From Stenogyne calaminthoides (Eukaryota; Streptophyta; Magnoliopsida; Lamiales; Lamiaceae), in assembly GCA_037126765.1 (NCBI GenBank), contig JBBCBC010000002.1, positions 45,822,889 through 45,886,888 of the forward strand: a DNA stretch of 64,000 bases, in the 5' to 3' direction. The position numbers were made by a program, and so were the translations under genes. This document shows, piece after piece, positions 35,630 through 46,650 of the stretch. How positions within the stretch are numbered: the first letter of the stretch is position 1; the number at the start of each line of letters is the position of its first letter. A model generated the notes under the pieces. It saw only the letters and a list, made by a program, of their open reading frames with translations. It had not been told where the DNA came from and searched no databases.

Positions 35630-36241
35630 ATGCATTCGGATCCCCCGAATTCCCCCCTCCTATTCCAAAGAATTACCGAAACACCCTCCACAACCGCCGC
35701 ACTTAATAAACAACAAGCGTACGCCCACCCGACCCAAATCCCGGACCACGTGGCGCGCTACCACAGCCACGCGGTGGGCCCCGCCCAGTGCTGCTCCGCC
35801 GTGACTCAGCACATCTCCGCCCCCGTCGCCACCGTGTGGTCCGTCGTCCGCCGCTTCGACAACCCGCAGGCGTACAAGCACTTCGTCAAGAGCTGCCACG
35901 TCATCCTCGGCGACGGGGAAGTGGGCACGCTCCGGGAGATCTGGGTCATCTCCGGCCTGCCCGCGGTCAACAGCACCGAGCGGTTAGAGATCCTCGACGA
36001 CGAGCGCCACGTCATCAGCTTCAGCGTCCTCGGTGGGGACCACAGGCTCGCCAACTACCGCTCCGTCACGACCCTCCACGCCGCCCCAAACGGCGGCGGC
36101 ACGGTGGTGGTGGAGTCGTACGTCGTGGACGTGCCGCAGGGGAATACTAAAGAGGAAACGTGCGTTTTTGTGGACACCATTGTTAAGTGTAATCTGCAGT
36201 CCTTAAATCGGATCGCACAGAATTCGGCCAGGAGAAATTAA
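35630..36241 (+). CDS. PYR/PYL/RCAR abscisic acid receptor, PYL4/5/6-like
   Basis: An intronless 203-residue START-like protein. PYL receptors bind ABA in the cytosol/nucleus, then dock to and inhibit clade-A PP2C phosphatases, releasing SnRK2 kinases. Seen here: Lys87 in FVKSC (the ABA-carboxylate lysine, PYR1 Lys59), gate loop SGLPA (108-112), Glu117 in STERLE, latch HRL (138-140) in GGDHRLANYRS, Glu162 in VVVESYVVDVP, and the C-terminal helix with NTKEETCVFVDTIVKCNLQS and Asn188. All ligand and PP2C contact motifs are intact. The length, the Ser/Thr/Pro-rich N-terminus and CCSAV after GPAQ place it in the monomeric PYL4-6 group. The position equivalent to PYR1 Ile82, just before the gate, is Trp105, which is unusual. 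The CDS is far GC-richer than its AT-rich surroundings, as is common for this intronless clade. Regulation is not visible beyond the TATA box. Confidence 0.95.
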   Translation: MHSDPPNSPLLFQRITETPSTTAALNKQQAYAHPTQIPDHVARYHSHAVGPAQCCSAVTQHISAPVATVWSVVRRFDNPQAYKHFVKSCHVILGDGEVGTLREIWVISGLPAVNSTERLEILDDERHVISFSVLGGDHRLANYRSVTTLHAAPNGGGTVVVESYVVDVPQGNTKEETCVFVDTIVKCNLQSLNRIAQNSARRN

Positions 36242-38148
36242 ATAATGAATTTGTTTACTGTAAAAACTTATGATCATAAACATTTGTTCATGTACATCGG
36301 GTGTTTGTTTATTGATTGTTCGAGAAATAAGTTGTCTTGATTATTATTTTTAATTTAATAATTAATGTTTCGCTTTAATTAATCTCGATTGGACGCTGAA
36401 ATATGGATCGATTGAAAAAAAATGTCAAAAAATTATCACGATTTAAACAATTTTTAGTTTGAATTCTTCTTCGCTATACAAGATCTGGAAATATTAATTG
36501 AAGCGCAATTTATCATGATCGAGTTATCTGCCTCACTCTGCACGGTCTAATTTTTTGTCACAAATATATGTATTAACTTGATTGTTTATATGTTATAGGG
36601 TATTTAAAATTTAAGTTAATGATAATTTGAGCACTTATAAAGTTATAAGGGTTATGAAGTATATTGATTTTGAGATATACAGACAAAACCTGAACGAACA
36701 AAAAATAATTATACATACTAAAGGACGGATCAAAAGCATGCTAAATTTGAACGGTGGGAGTATTAATGTATCATAATTAACTATACAAAAACATTACTAT
36801 TAAATACTATTCCATATTATATACAAATAGATGAAAATCTTTAAATCATGCATTTGTTATTAATCTAAACGATTAAACTGAAAATGATTCAATTAATCCG
36901 AAATTTATGGAGGATTTCATCGATATATCAATTGGTAGAATTTTTCTAGGACACTTTGCAATGCTGAAATGGCTCTTGCGTACGTACATTATTGTAGCCC
37001 ACTACGGCGGTACTATTTTAGTGGCAAAGATTATGCCACAGGAATATTTGGATATGTTCTGATAATTTAATTTAGTGTTCTCTACTTTTAGTAAGTGCTA
37101 CGTTTATATTGAAAAGTATTATTTTTTAAACATTTGAATATATATTAAGTGTATAATGATGAATGATGATATTATATACGTATATTTTTTACATAAATGA
37201 TGGCAATTGTTGATAAAATTTGAAAGTAAATGTTTTGCATATATGGTTAATTGTATCACATTATTGTATTTGTAGGTACACTTATATGCGGTGGTACATA
37301 GTGGAAATATAAAAAAAATCGAAACAAATTGTTTGGAGTGATCGAATAGATTTTTTGTCTTTAATTTTTAACACTAGCTAGGGATATATATATATATATA
37401 TTAAGATTAAACGAGAGACGCAGGGAATTTTTTATAAATGCAAACATTGGAAGTCATGTAAATTACGCGACAAATGGGTGACCTTTGGAGGAGGTAGAGG
37501 TTAAGGTCATGTAAATTCAAGGGATTATAATTATGTTGCCTTATTATTAAGTATTTGCATTTAATTATATATATCATTATTAATAATAATAATAATAATA
37601 ATAATAAATGTTTTTTTGGTAAAAAAAACAATTATTTTTCTTTAGAAGATTAATAATGGTTTTTAAAATTGAAAAATATTGTCAAAGTGTTATCATTGTA
37701 CTAACTGTTCGATTTACAAAACACCTCTCATATTATCTGTACAGTGTGTACATGATATAATGTTTCTAATGCATTCGCAAGTATAGAGTGAACAAGTTTT
37801 ACGGTGAAATTGGTTGAGAAATGTTACTTATTTTACTAAAGAGTGTGATTTGTTACTATAAATGGTGTGATTTTTTATTATAAAGAGTATTACTCATAAA
37901 AATGAAGGGTGTGACTTTTATTATAACAGATGGTATCGCAGTGATAACAAAAGGGTGTGACTTATATTATTAAAGTGTGTGACTTATATTACTAAAGAGT
38001 ATGCCTGTAAAAAAAAAAATCAGTTTCACGTTGAACAAGTTTCACAACATACCAACTCTAATGAATGTGACGATATTGATACATGCAGTCATCGATATTT
38101 GTATTTATTTTCCGACTATTAATATCTTTTCATATTGATTATGGTGTG
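36242..38148. other. Intergenic, short repeats
   Basis: No coding sequence. An (AAT)n microsatellite lies at about 37577-37608. Around 37840-38010 the phrase GTGTGACTTATATTA recurs with spacing of roughly 30-50 bp. AGGACGGATC near 36721 and GGTGGGAGTATT near 36753 are scraps of Stowaway-type MITE ends. Confidence 0.55.
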
Positions 38149-38372
38149 GGTCTGATCATGTGCACCAAGTGCACCGTGTATTTTATAGATATTTTAGAAC
38201 TATGCAACATATTGCACCAAAATATGTAATTTGATTACAACGGTGCAATTTAGTTCACATGTTAATAATTACATGGTTCAATATAAATAAATAGTATATT
38301 TCAATGCAACAAATTGTGTGATTTTAAAATACACTATGAATATGAAGTGCACAGTACATACAACACTTAGCC
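38149..38372. mobile_element. Degraded copy of the MULE-type MITE family seen at 40128
   Basis: The left end GGGTCTGATCATGTGCACC with GTGCACCGTG, and an inverted right end around 38325-38370 (AATACACTATGAATATGAAG, then GTGCACAGTAC), match the ends of the intact MITE at 40128-40362. Boundaries and target duplication are not clear. Confidence 0.55.
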
Positions 38373-39286
38373 TTACCTTGGTTGTTTGTTTCTTATTTAT
38401 AGATTTCAAGATGAGAATTTTTACTCATTTACGATTAGAAAACAATATTAATTGTTTTAGTTTCATGAATGCTAAGATATTGTTTTTTTTTTTTTGGATA
38501 TGAATACAAATTACACCGGTCTTTTTTTTCTTTTTTTTTTTTGTCCCCATATCTTTTCCATTTTTAATTTAATAAGCTTCATAACTACCTAAAACAATAA
38601 CTTCTGTCGTAAGCGACTGATCAAATTATCTAACTTAAAAAGAAAAAATAGTGACAAACTAAAAGTTAATATATATACGCATAGGAAATAAATGAGAGTA
38701 TTATTTTTATTTACACATCTGCAAACACCTTTAATGTAAGTCAATATTATGGAATCACTACCTGTCTTAACTCCTAAGTCCTAACACAGAAATTTCCAAA
38801 TGTGAATATGAGGCTTGGGGGGATGTACCTTGTGAGTTGTGACCTAACTTTAATTTTCTACACAAAATAAACTAATTAAACGAGAAAGAGAAAAAAAAAA
38901 GTGTTATGAATTAAGGTGAATGGAATCAAACAGCTATCTGATGAGCAAGTTGTCCAATTTGTGAGCTGTTAAACGATAAGAAAACAATGCTAGTAGTAGT
39001 ACGTTATGCAACTTGCATTTTTATTTTTTTTAATGAACAGTTTACGATCAGTCATTCGTTATATGTGGTGTGGATGCCTACTGAATAAATTATGTTCATT
39101 TTATAACAAGTGATTAATACTAAAATTTACGACAACTTCGATCAAAAAAATATAAATTTGAAATTTTGAAATTGTGATCTTCAATTACCACGATCTAAGT
39201 ACTTTATCGATTTCAATATTTCGGGATGATTCTCTTTTTTGAATTCTCTATTTTTAGAGGTGGTATGTATTTTAACTATGCAACTT
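38373..39286. other. Intergenic, nothing supported
   Basis: AT-rich with T homopolymers (38484-38494, 38521-38542) and no recognisable gene or element. Confidence 0.55.
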
Positions 39287-39667
39287 TGTTGTGGGAAATT
39301 AAATAAATGAATTAATTCAACAATTCTCTTTAAGTTTGGACTTTTAGATGAGACGGAATTTTTTTATGGTATCGGAGTCTCTGACTCAGCCCAGATCCTG
39401 GGTTCAATTTCCGTGGAAAGCACTTCACCCATTTAAAATTGTCCACTCGTTGGGCCTCCTCCCCATAGGGCAGAGACAATGATTCGGCTCATGAGTGAAG
39501 GAGAGTGTTGAGAGAAATTAAATAAACGAATTAATTCTGCAACTCTCTACAAGTTCGGACATGATTCGGCCCACGAGTGAGGGGGAGTGTTGAGGAAAAT
39601 TAAATAAACGAATTAATTCTACAACTCTCTATAAGTTCGGACTTTTAGATGAGACTGAATTCTTTCA
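39287..39667 (+). mobile_element. Miniature LTR retrotransposon (TRIM) with three LTR copies
   Basis: A 381-bp unit flanked by a perfect 5-bp duplication AACTT (39282-39286 and 39668-39672). LTR-like copies start with TGTTG at 39287 (about 80 bp), 39506 (truncated, about 55 bp) and 39588 (80 bp, ending CA at 39667); all share AAATTAAATAAA, GAATTAATTC and AAGTT.GGAC. Right after the first copy is TGGTATCGGAGTC (39367-39379), a primer-binding site for initiator Met-tRNA. GAGTGAGGGGGAG (39575-39587) before the last copy is the polypurine tract. No coding capacity, as defines TRIMs. Confidence 0.85.
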
Positions 39668-40127
39668 AACTTGCTCTTCTTTTTTTTTTTTTTTTTTTTT
39701 TCTTGGTTTTGTGTTTTGTGCTTAGGAAAAAATGGAATAATATGAGATGAAGAATTAAAGAACATAATAGAATATAATATAATATGACGGTTCAAGGCAA
39801 GTTGGATAGATAGAACGACCGAGTGAGCGGCCTTCAATTATCTCATGGCTTATGGTTTACTTATTGTTTAAGTTGCCATGACGTAATGATGTTTTATTTT
39901 CTAAAATATAAATTTTTATTGTATGAGCTATTCTTATGAGTTTTAATTAAACCAATTCAATTAGTGTGATCTCATATAAAAATTGGTCTCATTGTGTCTT
40001 ATGAGCAAATATCATATAATCCCTCTCATTCTATTTAAATGTTGTTTTAACCTTTTCGAATATTTATATAATAAATATTGTGTTTATATTTTTCCTTCAT
40101 TATCTCATATATACCTTTATTTACAAA

Positions 40128-40362
40128 GACTAGGTCTTGTATGCACCCGGGTACACCGTGTACTTATAGTGCATTTTAAAAGCGTGCAACTTGTTATGCT
40201 GAAAAGTGCGACTTATTTACACAGAAAAGTGCAATTGTTAATATGAGAACATAGTTGCATGCTTCTGTTTGGAATAGTTGCACATTTCTATTTTATATAG
40301 TTGCACGCTTCTAAAATGCACTATGAGTGCACGGTGCACCCGGGTGCACATGAGACCCACTC
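40128..40362. mobile_element. MULE-type MITE with long TIRs, 235 bp
   Basis: Terminal inverted repeats of about 60 bp: the left end carries GGTCTTGTATGCACCCGGGT, the right end is the inverse with ACCCGGGTGCACATGAGACC. An exact 9-bp duplication ATTTACAAA flanks it (40119-40127 and 40363-40371), the length made by Mutator-like transposases. The interior repeats GTGCAA/TTGCAC words. Confidence 0.85.
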
Positions 40363-40477
40363 ATTTACAAATGTATGTGTGTGAATAATTTTCTCAGTCA
40401 ATAGTAATTATCATTAATTTTGGCTTAAAAAGAATATCATTAGTTTGTTTGAAGAATCCAGGATGACATTTAAAATG

Positions 40478-43400
40478 CGATCAGGATCTCCTGTTACACA
40501 ATAATGTTATATCTCCTGTTATATTCTTTAAATTTGCGTCATGTGTTGATCTCATAATCTCTACAAATATAAGAATAACATCCTAACATAACCCTTTTTT
40601 TTCTATTTAGGAAATTATATTCATTTTTAGCAAAAAATTAATTCCTTCCGAATTTCATTACAAAAAATCTTCTAAACATATTTATAATTAATTAATTTAA
40701 GATATACATATATTGTTGGGGAATGATTCGCACAGATCTATTCGGGGTGAATATTTAAATACAAATTTAATTCATTAATTATTACTAGCATGAATTAATC
40801 CTATATTAATTCAAATAATAATTGCAACAACATATCATACATATAAAAAGCCACGTAAAACCTACGCATGCGGAATCTACGGGTTTACGTGAACGTACCT
40901 CTTGGGATGGCAGTGGCTTTGGTCGGACGGACTAACCAAAAGGATTTCCCAAGTATTCCCTTAGCCCTTGCTCGACAATCCGGTGGAAGGATACTCGCGA
41001 ACAATTAACAAAAGGAAAAAATAAATTTTGTTGCACCACTTATGTGGATTTGCTAATATTTCCAGCACATGGAATTGTACTTGGGAATGAACTAATCATC
41101 CCCTATTTATAGGAGGGAGGGAGGACGAAATTTATGTGATATTTCAATGTGGGAAAATACTTTTCTTGGTCACCAAGAAATCTTGAATATATCCCTTATA
41201 TTCTTTTTTTCCCATAATTAAAATATTCCACAAAAATCCACCTCCTCTATTTTATGGATGATTTTCGAAAATCATGTGTCACAAGAATCCAAGATTTGGA
41301 TCTTCTTGAATTTATGAGATATTCTTGTATTTCAAGAAATACATATCTTCCATAATATCTTTTCAAGAAAATCTTTCTTGCCCACTATATTTTCAAAATT
41401 TTGAAATTTACCTCATGAATAACCAAGTGGGAGATTTCTTGAATTTAATGAGATAATCTTGTATTCCAAGAATACATATCTTCATTTCATAACAAAATTC
41501 AAAGAAAATCTTTCTCCCTCTTTTATCCATAATTTTCGAAAATTTAGAGAAATATTAAGCAAATAATATTTATTTTATTTTAATCACCTTTTTCGGTTAT
41601 TGGACTATATGTTGGGCTACTCGGGGGCCTTTAGGAGAATTAAGATTGGACCTTCTAATGGATCTTGAATATCTAATATTGAGCCACAATATAATTCAAG
41701 CCCATAAATATTAATTAATCCCACTACATAATTAATATTGCATCATCCATCTTAACCCATATTACAGTCAATATGGCTCCCGATCATTATTTCCCGTGTT
41801 TAAGATTATCTAGCCCATTAATTAATTCAAGCCACTAAAATAGCTTTCCGTTAATTAATATCTTTTGTCCTTGGTCGAGAAACGGTTCAACATTATTATC
41901 CATACCTAAACTAATTCCACTTGCAAGATTTGGTATGATAAAACTTATGAACCTCCCAAGGGGGCAAATCAAGCAAGCGTGCTTGCACACGATTCTTCGT
42001 TATTAAATCTTAGCAATCACATGTGACCCGATAATATTGCCCAAGATAAAAAGTATTGAATCTCTCTCCGATTCGCTACCCATGATAAGTCAAAGCAATA
42101 GTTACCAATCCCACGGATCCTATTTAAGGGATGAAGGTTAAGAAACAACGAACCATCGAGGTCTAATTCTTCCTTGTTCGGCCTCAAGAATTTATCCTCC
42201 TCAGAGGTCCTATTCAAATAAATCACCATGCACTAGTGTAATATCTTGGTCAAGACAAACCAATCGAGCCTTTACACCTCAACCTTTCGCGATGGTTGTT
42301 CATTTCCATCTAGGTTGAATGGCGTACTTTTTAGTTACAAGGGGATCATTAATTTAATCTTCGTGATCCGTGGTATCACTAAATTAACTACTGATTAGTA
42401 ACACGTAAATTATTGAACAAAAATGCAAAGAAATATATATAACATTCAATCATATTTAAAGCATCAGTGATAAACAATTTATTTCCGTAAATAAGTCTGA
42501 AAATTCAGTTTCGATTATACAAAGTAAAAGCATACTTTTCAGTATAATCCCAACATATATAGGTTAACCAATAATTAAATTTGTTAATTATTTAATTGGA
42601 GTACTCATATTATAATCTTAATTTATCGTATAAATCTAAAATTCAATAGAAAATGAAAACTTACTAGAAAAAAAATAAATCTGACAACATATCTTATAAA
42701 AAAATGAATTTTCAATATTTAAAAATCTTATAAAATTTTATATGTAAACTCGAGAATTATATAAAATTTCTACATTTAATATAAATTTGTATGTAATTAT
42801 AATTAAATTTAATGTAATTAATAAGTGTTAAAAATTATAAAACTTTATAAAATTTGTAGAAATATAACTATTTTACCTAACAGGAGTAATAAATTTGTAA
42901 AAAATTAAAAGTTTTCACAAGAAAATTCTTGCAAACTCACATATATAAATAAAACATAATAATAAATCAAATTTACATAAAAATATATTAAACAACATTT
43001 AAATAAAATGAATGGATTTTTTCCATTTTTTTTAATCTTTTTTTTTTCAAACTTAAGTTTTTTAATGAAATAATTCTTTCTAAAATATCATCACAGTTTA
43101 CAAAACTTACGTTTGGGAAAAAAATATTAAAAAAGAATGAGAAAAATCATTCATTCTATTTTAATGTTGTTTAATATACTTTTATGTAATTTTAATTGAT
43201 TATTATGTTTTATATATGTGTATTTTGCAAGAATTTTCTTGTAAAATTTCTTACGAATTTAATACTTCTATTAGATAAAATATTTATATTTTTACAAATT
43301 TTGTAAATTTTTATAATTTTTTACAGTTATTAATTACATGTAGATTTTATATTAATTATATCAAATTTAATTATAAGTACATACAATTTTATATTAACAC

Positions 43401-43845
43401 GTAAAAATTTCATACGTATTAATTATCGAGTTTTCTTATAAAATTTTATAATATTTTCAAATATTGAAATTCATTTTTTATAACATATTTTGTCAGTTTT
43501 TTTCAAGTAAATTTTCATTTTTTTATTGAATTTTAAATTTATATGATATATTAAAATTATAATATGCATACTTCAACTAAATAATTAACAAATTTAATTA
43601 TTGGTTAATCTATATATGTGTAGCTTAAATTAATTAATTATAAATATGTTTAGAAGACTTTTTGGAATGAGATTTGAAGAATTATTTTTTTGCTAAAACT
43701 AAATATAATTTCCTAAATAGAAAAAAAAAGGTTATGTTAGGATGTTATTTTTATATTTGTAGAGATTTTGAGATCAACACATGGCACAAATCTAAAGGAT
43801 GTAATAAGAGATGTAACACTATTGTGTAACAGGAGATCCTGACCG
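40478..43845. mobile_element. Long-armed foldback (Mutator-type) element, 1.52 kb without its insert
   Basis: The left arm (40478-40713 plus 42561 to about 43015) is the reverse complement of the right arm (about 43150-43845) for nearly 700 bp, with an AT-rich loop of about 130 bp. Ends: CGATCAGGATCTCCTGTTAC at the left, and the inverse beginning CGGTCAGGATCTCC at the right. A perfect 9-bp duplication TTTAAAATG lies at 40469-40477 and 43846-43854. No transposase frame is visible. A copia solo LTR (40714-42555) has inserted into the left arm. Confidence 0.85.
40714..42555 (-). mobile_element. Copia family-A solo LTR, minus orientation
   Basis: 1842 bp, TGTTGGGG to CCCAACA, reverse complement of the LTRs of element A. 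A perfect 5-bp duplication TATAT lies at 40709-40713 and 42556-42560. No internal region, so LTR-LTR recombination removed it. The minus-strand TATA-like box is at about 41088-41105. Confidence 0.95.
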
Positions 43846-43854
43846 TTTAAAATG

Positions 43855-44111
43855 AGACAAAGTCTTGTATGCAAAAGGCACAAAGTGCAATTCAATTGCA
43901 TTTTTTAAACGTTCAACTTGATTATACTGAAATGTTCAACTTATTCAGTGTAATACAAGTTGAATGTTTCAATATAATCATGTTGAACGTTTCAACCCCT
44001 ATAATTGGGATGGACGAAGTATTAATTAATTAGCCAATATAATTGGGACAGATGGAGTGTTTTGTTTTTTTTTGGTTAAAAAAAAGCTTGGTAACTTTCA
44101 TATTTCAACTA
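43855..44111. other. Related MITE scrap and Stowaway scraps
   Basis: GTCTTGTATGCA near 43861, followed by inverted CAACTTG/CAAGTTG words to about 43995, resembles the 40128 MITE family in layout. GGGATGGACGAAGTA (44007-44021) and GGGACAGATGGAGTG (44045-44059) resemble Stowaway ends. Confidence 0.45.
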
Positions 44112-44120
44112 TTGTTATGA

Positions 44121-44334
44121 GGCTAGATCTTGCATGTACCCAGGTACACTGTGTATTCATAATGCATTTTAAAAACATGCAACTTATTATACTAAAAAGT
44201 GCAATTTATTTACACTGAAGTGTGCAATTTTTAATATGAAAAAATAGTTGTACAATTCAGTGTAAACAAGTTACACTTTTAATATAATAAGTCGTACGTT
44301 TATAAAGTGCACTTGAATGTTCGTGAGACCACCC
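44121..44334. mobile_element. Second copy of the MULE-type MITE family
   Basis: It shares the left end (TAGATCTTGCATGTACCCAG, then GTACACTGTGTATTCATAAT) and the GTGCAA-rich interior with the 40128 copy. Flanks TTGTTATGA (44112-44120) and TTGTTATTA (44335-44343) form a 9-bp duplication with one mismatch. The right TIR is shorter and more diverged. Confidence 0.7.
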
Positions 44335-44343
44335 TTGTTATTA

Positions 44344-44951
44344 TTTAAAAATAAAAAACAGTATTGGTTCTATAATTCTGTTAAAGAAAAACTGATCGGA
44401 CGGCCACATTTGAATTAAAAGAGAGGGTTTATAGAAGGCCCAAAATATCTAAAGCATGGAACTCGCTAGATTTTCCTCCACGATTTTGGGCCTTAGCAAT
44501 ATATCGTTACCGGCCCTGCAACATACTTTCTTTTCTCCAATCTTGCACAGTTGAGATTTTGTATCTTTCTATTGCAACTAAAGTTGTCAAATAACATCCT
44601 TTAAAAAAAAAAAAGTTGACAAATAACATGGTATATAAGCATAAGCCTATAACTGTGTGGTGGGATCAAGGAAGATAAAGTTAAATAATGGCAAATGACA
44701 TGTATGGGTCTGGGAAAGTTGTATGTTTGCTCTTTTTCTGAATTAAGCTATTTATATTTACTCATTAGTTCTTATATTTTGTATTTGATTAATTACTTAA
44801 CAAATGTTTATGGTGTCACGTGAAATGGAATCACAACGTATTGTTATAAGTAAGTTATATGTGGGATTCTCTCATAAAATGTGTTATATACAACTATGAA
44901 AGAGTGTCATTCACTCTAACAAAAAAAGGTTTTACAGTAACATTAAAAAAG
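44344..44951. other. Intergenic, nothing supported
   Basis: AT-rich without a recognisable gene; one A run at 44604-44614. Confidence 0.5.
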
Positions 44952-44953
44952 TA

Positions 44954-45178
44954 TTCTCTTCGTCTCATATCCATTTGACAAAGTGTCTGTCTTGTACTAG
45001 ATTATTCATCTCAATAATAGTATTAAAGTAATTATACTTTATTTTTCTTGTTATTTTAAATGACTAAAATGCTCTAATTCAAAAGCAACTTTGTCCATTA
45101 AATACTAATTATAAATAATTTTTATATTAAAATTTCATGTAAACAGTAAAGGCGTAATTGAATTTGGGATGGAGAAAG
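44954..45178. mobile_element. Stowaway-like MITE, 225 bp
   Basis: TA flanks on both sides (44952-44953, 45179-45180). Ends TTCTCTTCGTCTCATATCC and TTGGGATGGAGAAAG form the inverted CTCTxCGTCYCA terminus of Stowaway elements. No coding sequence. Confidence 0.75.
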
Positions 45179-45461
45179 TATAAATTATATAAATTCACAT
45201 AGTGAGTCCTCCTCTCACTAGGAGTTTTTCTCTCTCTATGAGATTAGGGTTAGGTTTTTGTAACCTTCCGTCGCCGTTCGATCCCCCCTTCTTTTTATGT
45301 GTTTTCTTTCTTTTTGAATCTCTTTATTCCGGTTTGATTCCTCGTATTGTTATTGGCGTGCTTGTGATTGTGTGACGCTTCTGGTCTTGTCTTTTGTGTA
45401 TTTGCAGGTTTCTACAGATCCGAGTCCATATCGATATTACCGTGGACGACAAATTCAAAAA

Positions 45462-46609
45462 TGACTCGATGGAGATTTTGGTTTTGGGTTCGAACAAAGT
45501 GGCGGGCAATGGTAGCCGAAACCGATCTGCTTAGTAGGGAGACTCTGCACTGAGAGGCAATATAATACGATGCTATTGATGTTATGGCCTTCGAACGGAG
45601 AACAAAATATCGGCAAGGGAATGGGCAATAAACATCCGGTTTTCAACTTTGAAGATGATAAGGATCGTGATTGGGTCCTCGTGAACCAAATTTCGCACTT
45701 TGAGGGAAATTTGTTCGCGATCACGCCGCTGAAAGGATCAGAGCAACCATCCTCAATCCTTGTTAACAAAGCATCCTTTTGGGTGCGAGCCTACGATCTG
45801 CCGGTGAACTGCCAAAATGAGGAAAGTCTAAAGGTGATGGCCAAGAAAATTGGGGATCTGGAAACTTTTGACCCACCAGACGTCCACAACATAGGGAATT
45901 TCATTCGTTTCAAGGCCTCAATTGACATCACAAAGCCGTTGGTTAGAGGCATAAAAATCTGCTTTGAGGGGGAGATGATGAGGATCCCTTTAAATACGGA
46001 TTGTCGTCAGATCTTCTATCTTTGTTTCTTTGGGCACATTGGCCATAGTTTCAAGGTGTGTGACGAGTATGATAAAAATGACTGCCCATCGCCGATGGAT
46101 ATGAGTTTTGGACCTAAACTAAGGGCATCTCCTCTCAAGAAATCAAGTGCTCCTAGAGTGACTCGCAGAACCAACGAACCAAGTGAGGCTGATATATGGG
46201 ACACTTCCAAATCAGAAAAAGCCCCTTCTCGCAAGGCCCTCCCATTAACCTCACCGAAAAATCCTCTACCCAAGCCCATGAGCAAAATCTAGTATCCAAT
46301 ACCTCTGCTTCATTCGTGGAACAAATTTCTGTCACGAAGAACAACCAGAAAGTATCAAACTCTCTCCCTCCATCAACTCCCCTCTCACTTTTAACTACCG
46401 CAACCCAAAACCCAAACCTACCCCCACAAAGCTCCCCAAACAAAAACCCAAAGAAAACCTCCTGGAAGAGGAGTGCGAGAGAGAAAGGGTATAACTTGTT
46501 GGAGAATGAGGGAGGCAACACGGAGAAAAAGGGAGGAAAGAGGTCTAAGCAAGACACTGAGGAATTTATGGATATTGATGAGTCGAGAATGATACCGGGT
46601 CAAGTTTAG
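45462..46609 (+). pseudogene. LINE 3 ORF1 (DUF4283-like, CCHC zinc knuckle)
   Basis: Three frame-shifted pieces (about 45462-45553, 45570-46292, 46196-46609). The central piece carries a DUF4283-type RNA-binding fold (DWVLVNQISHFEGNLFAI, FWVRAYDLPVN, KKIGDLETFD, GNFIRFKASIDITKPL) and a knuckle YLCFFGHIGHSFKVC that has lost one Cys spacing. The last piece is Ser/Pro/Lys-rich with a basic KKTSWKRSAREKG, the usual ORF1 tail. ORF1 proteins of plant LINEs package the element RNA. Broken by at least two frameshifts. Confidence 0.8.
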
Positions 46610-46650
46610 GTAATGAGAATCGTTTGGAGGCCAAGGAGCCCCATTATAAA

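Noticed and set aside
35660..36150. Other frames over the PYL gene, both strands
   Set aside because: GC-rich codon bias opens these frames; they have Arg/Pro-rich composition and no family features.
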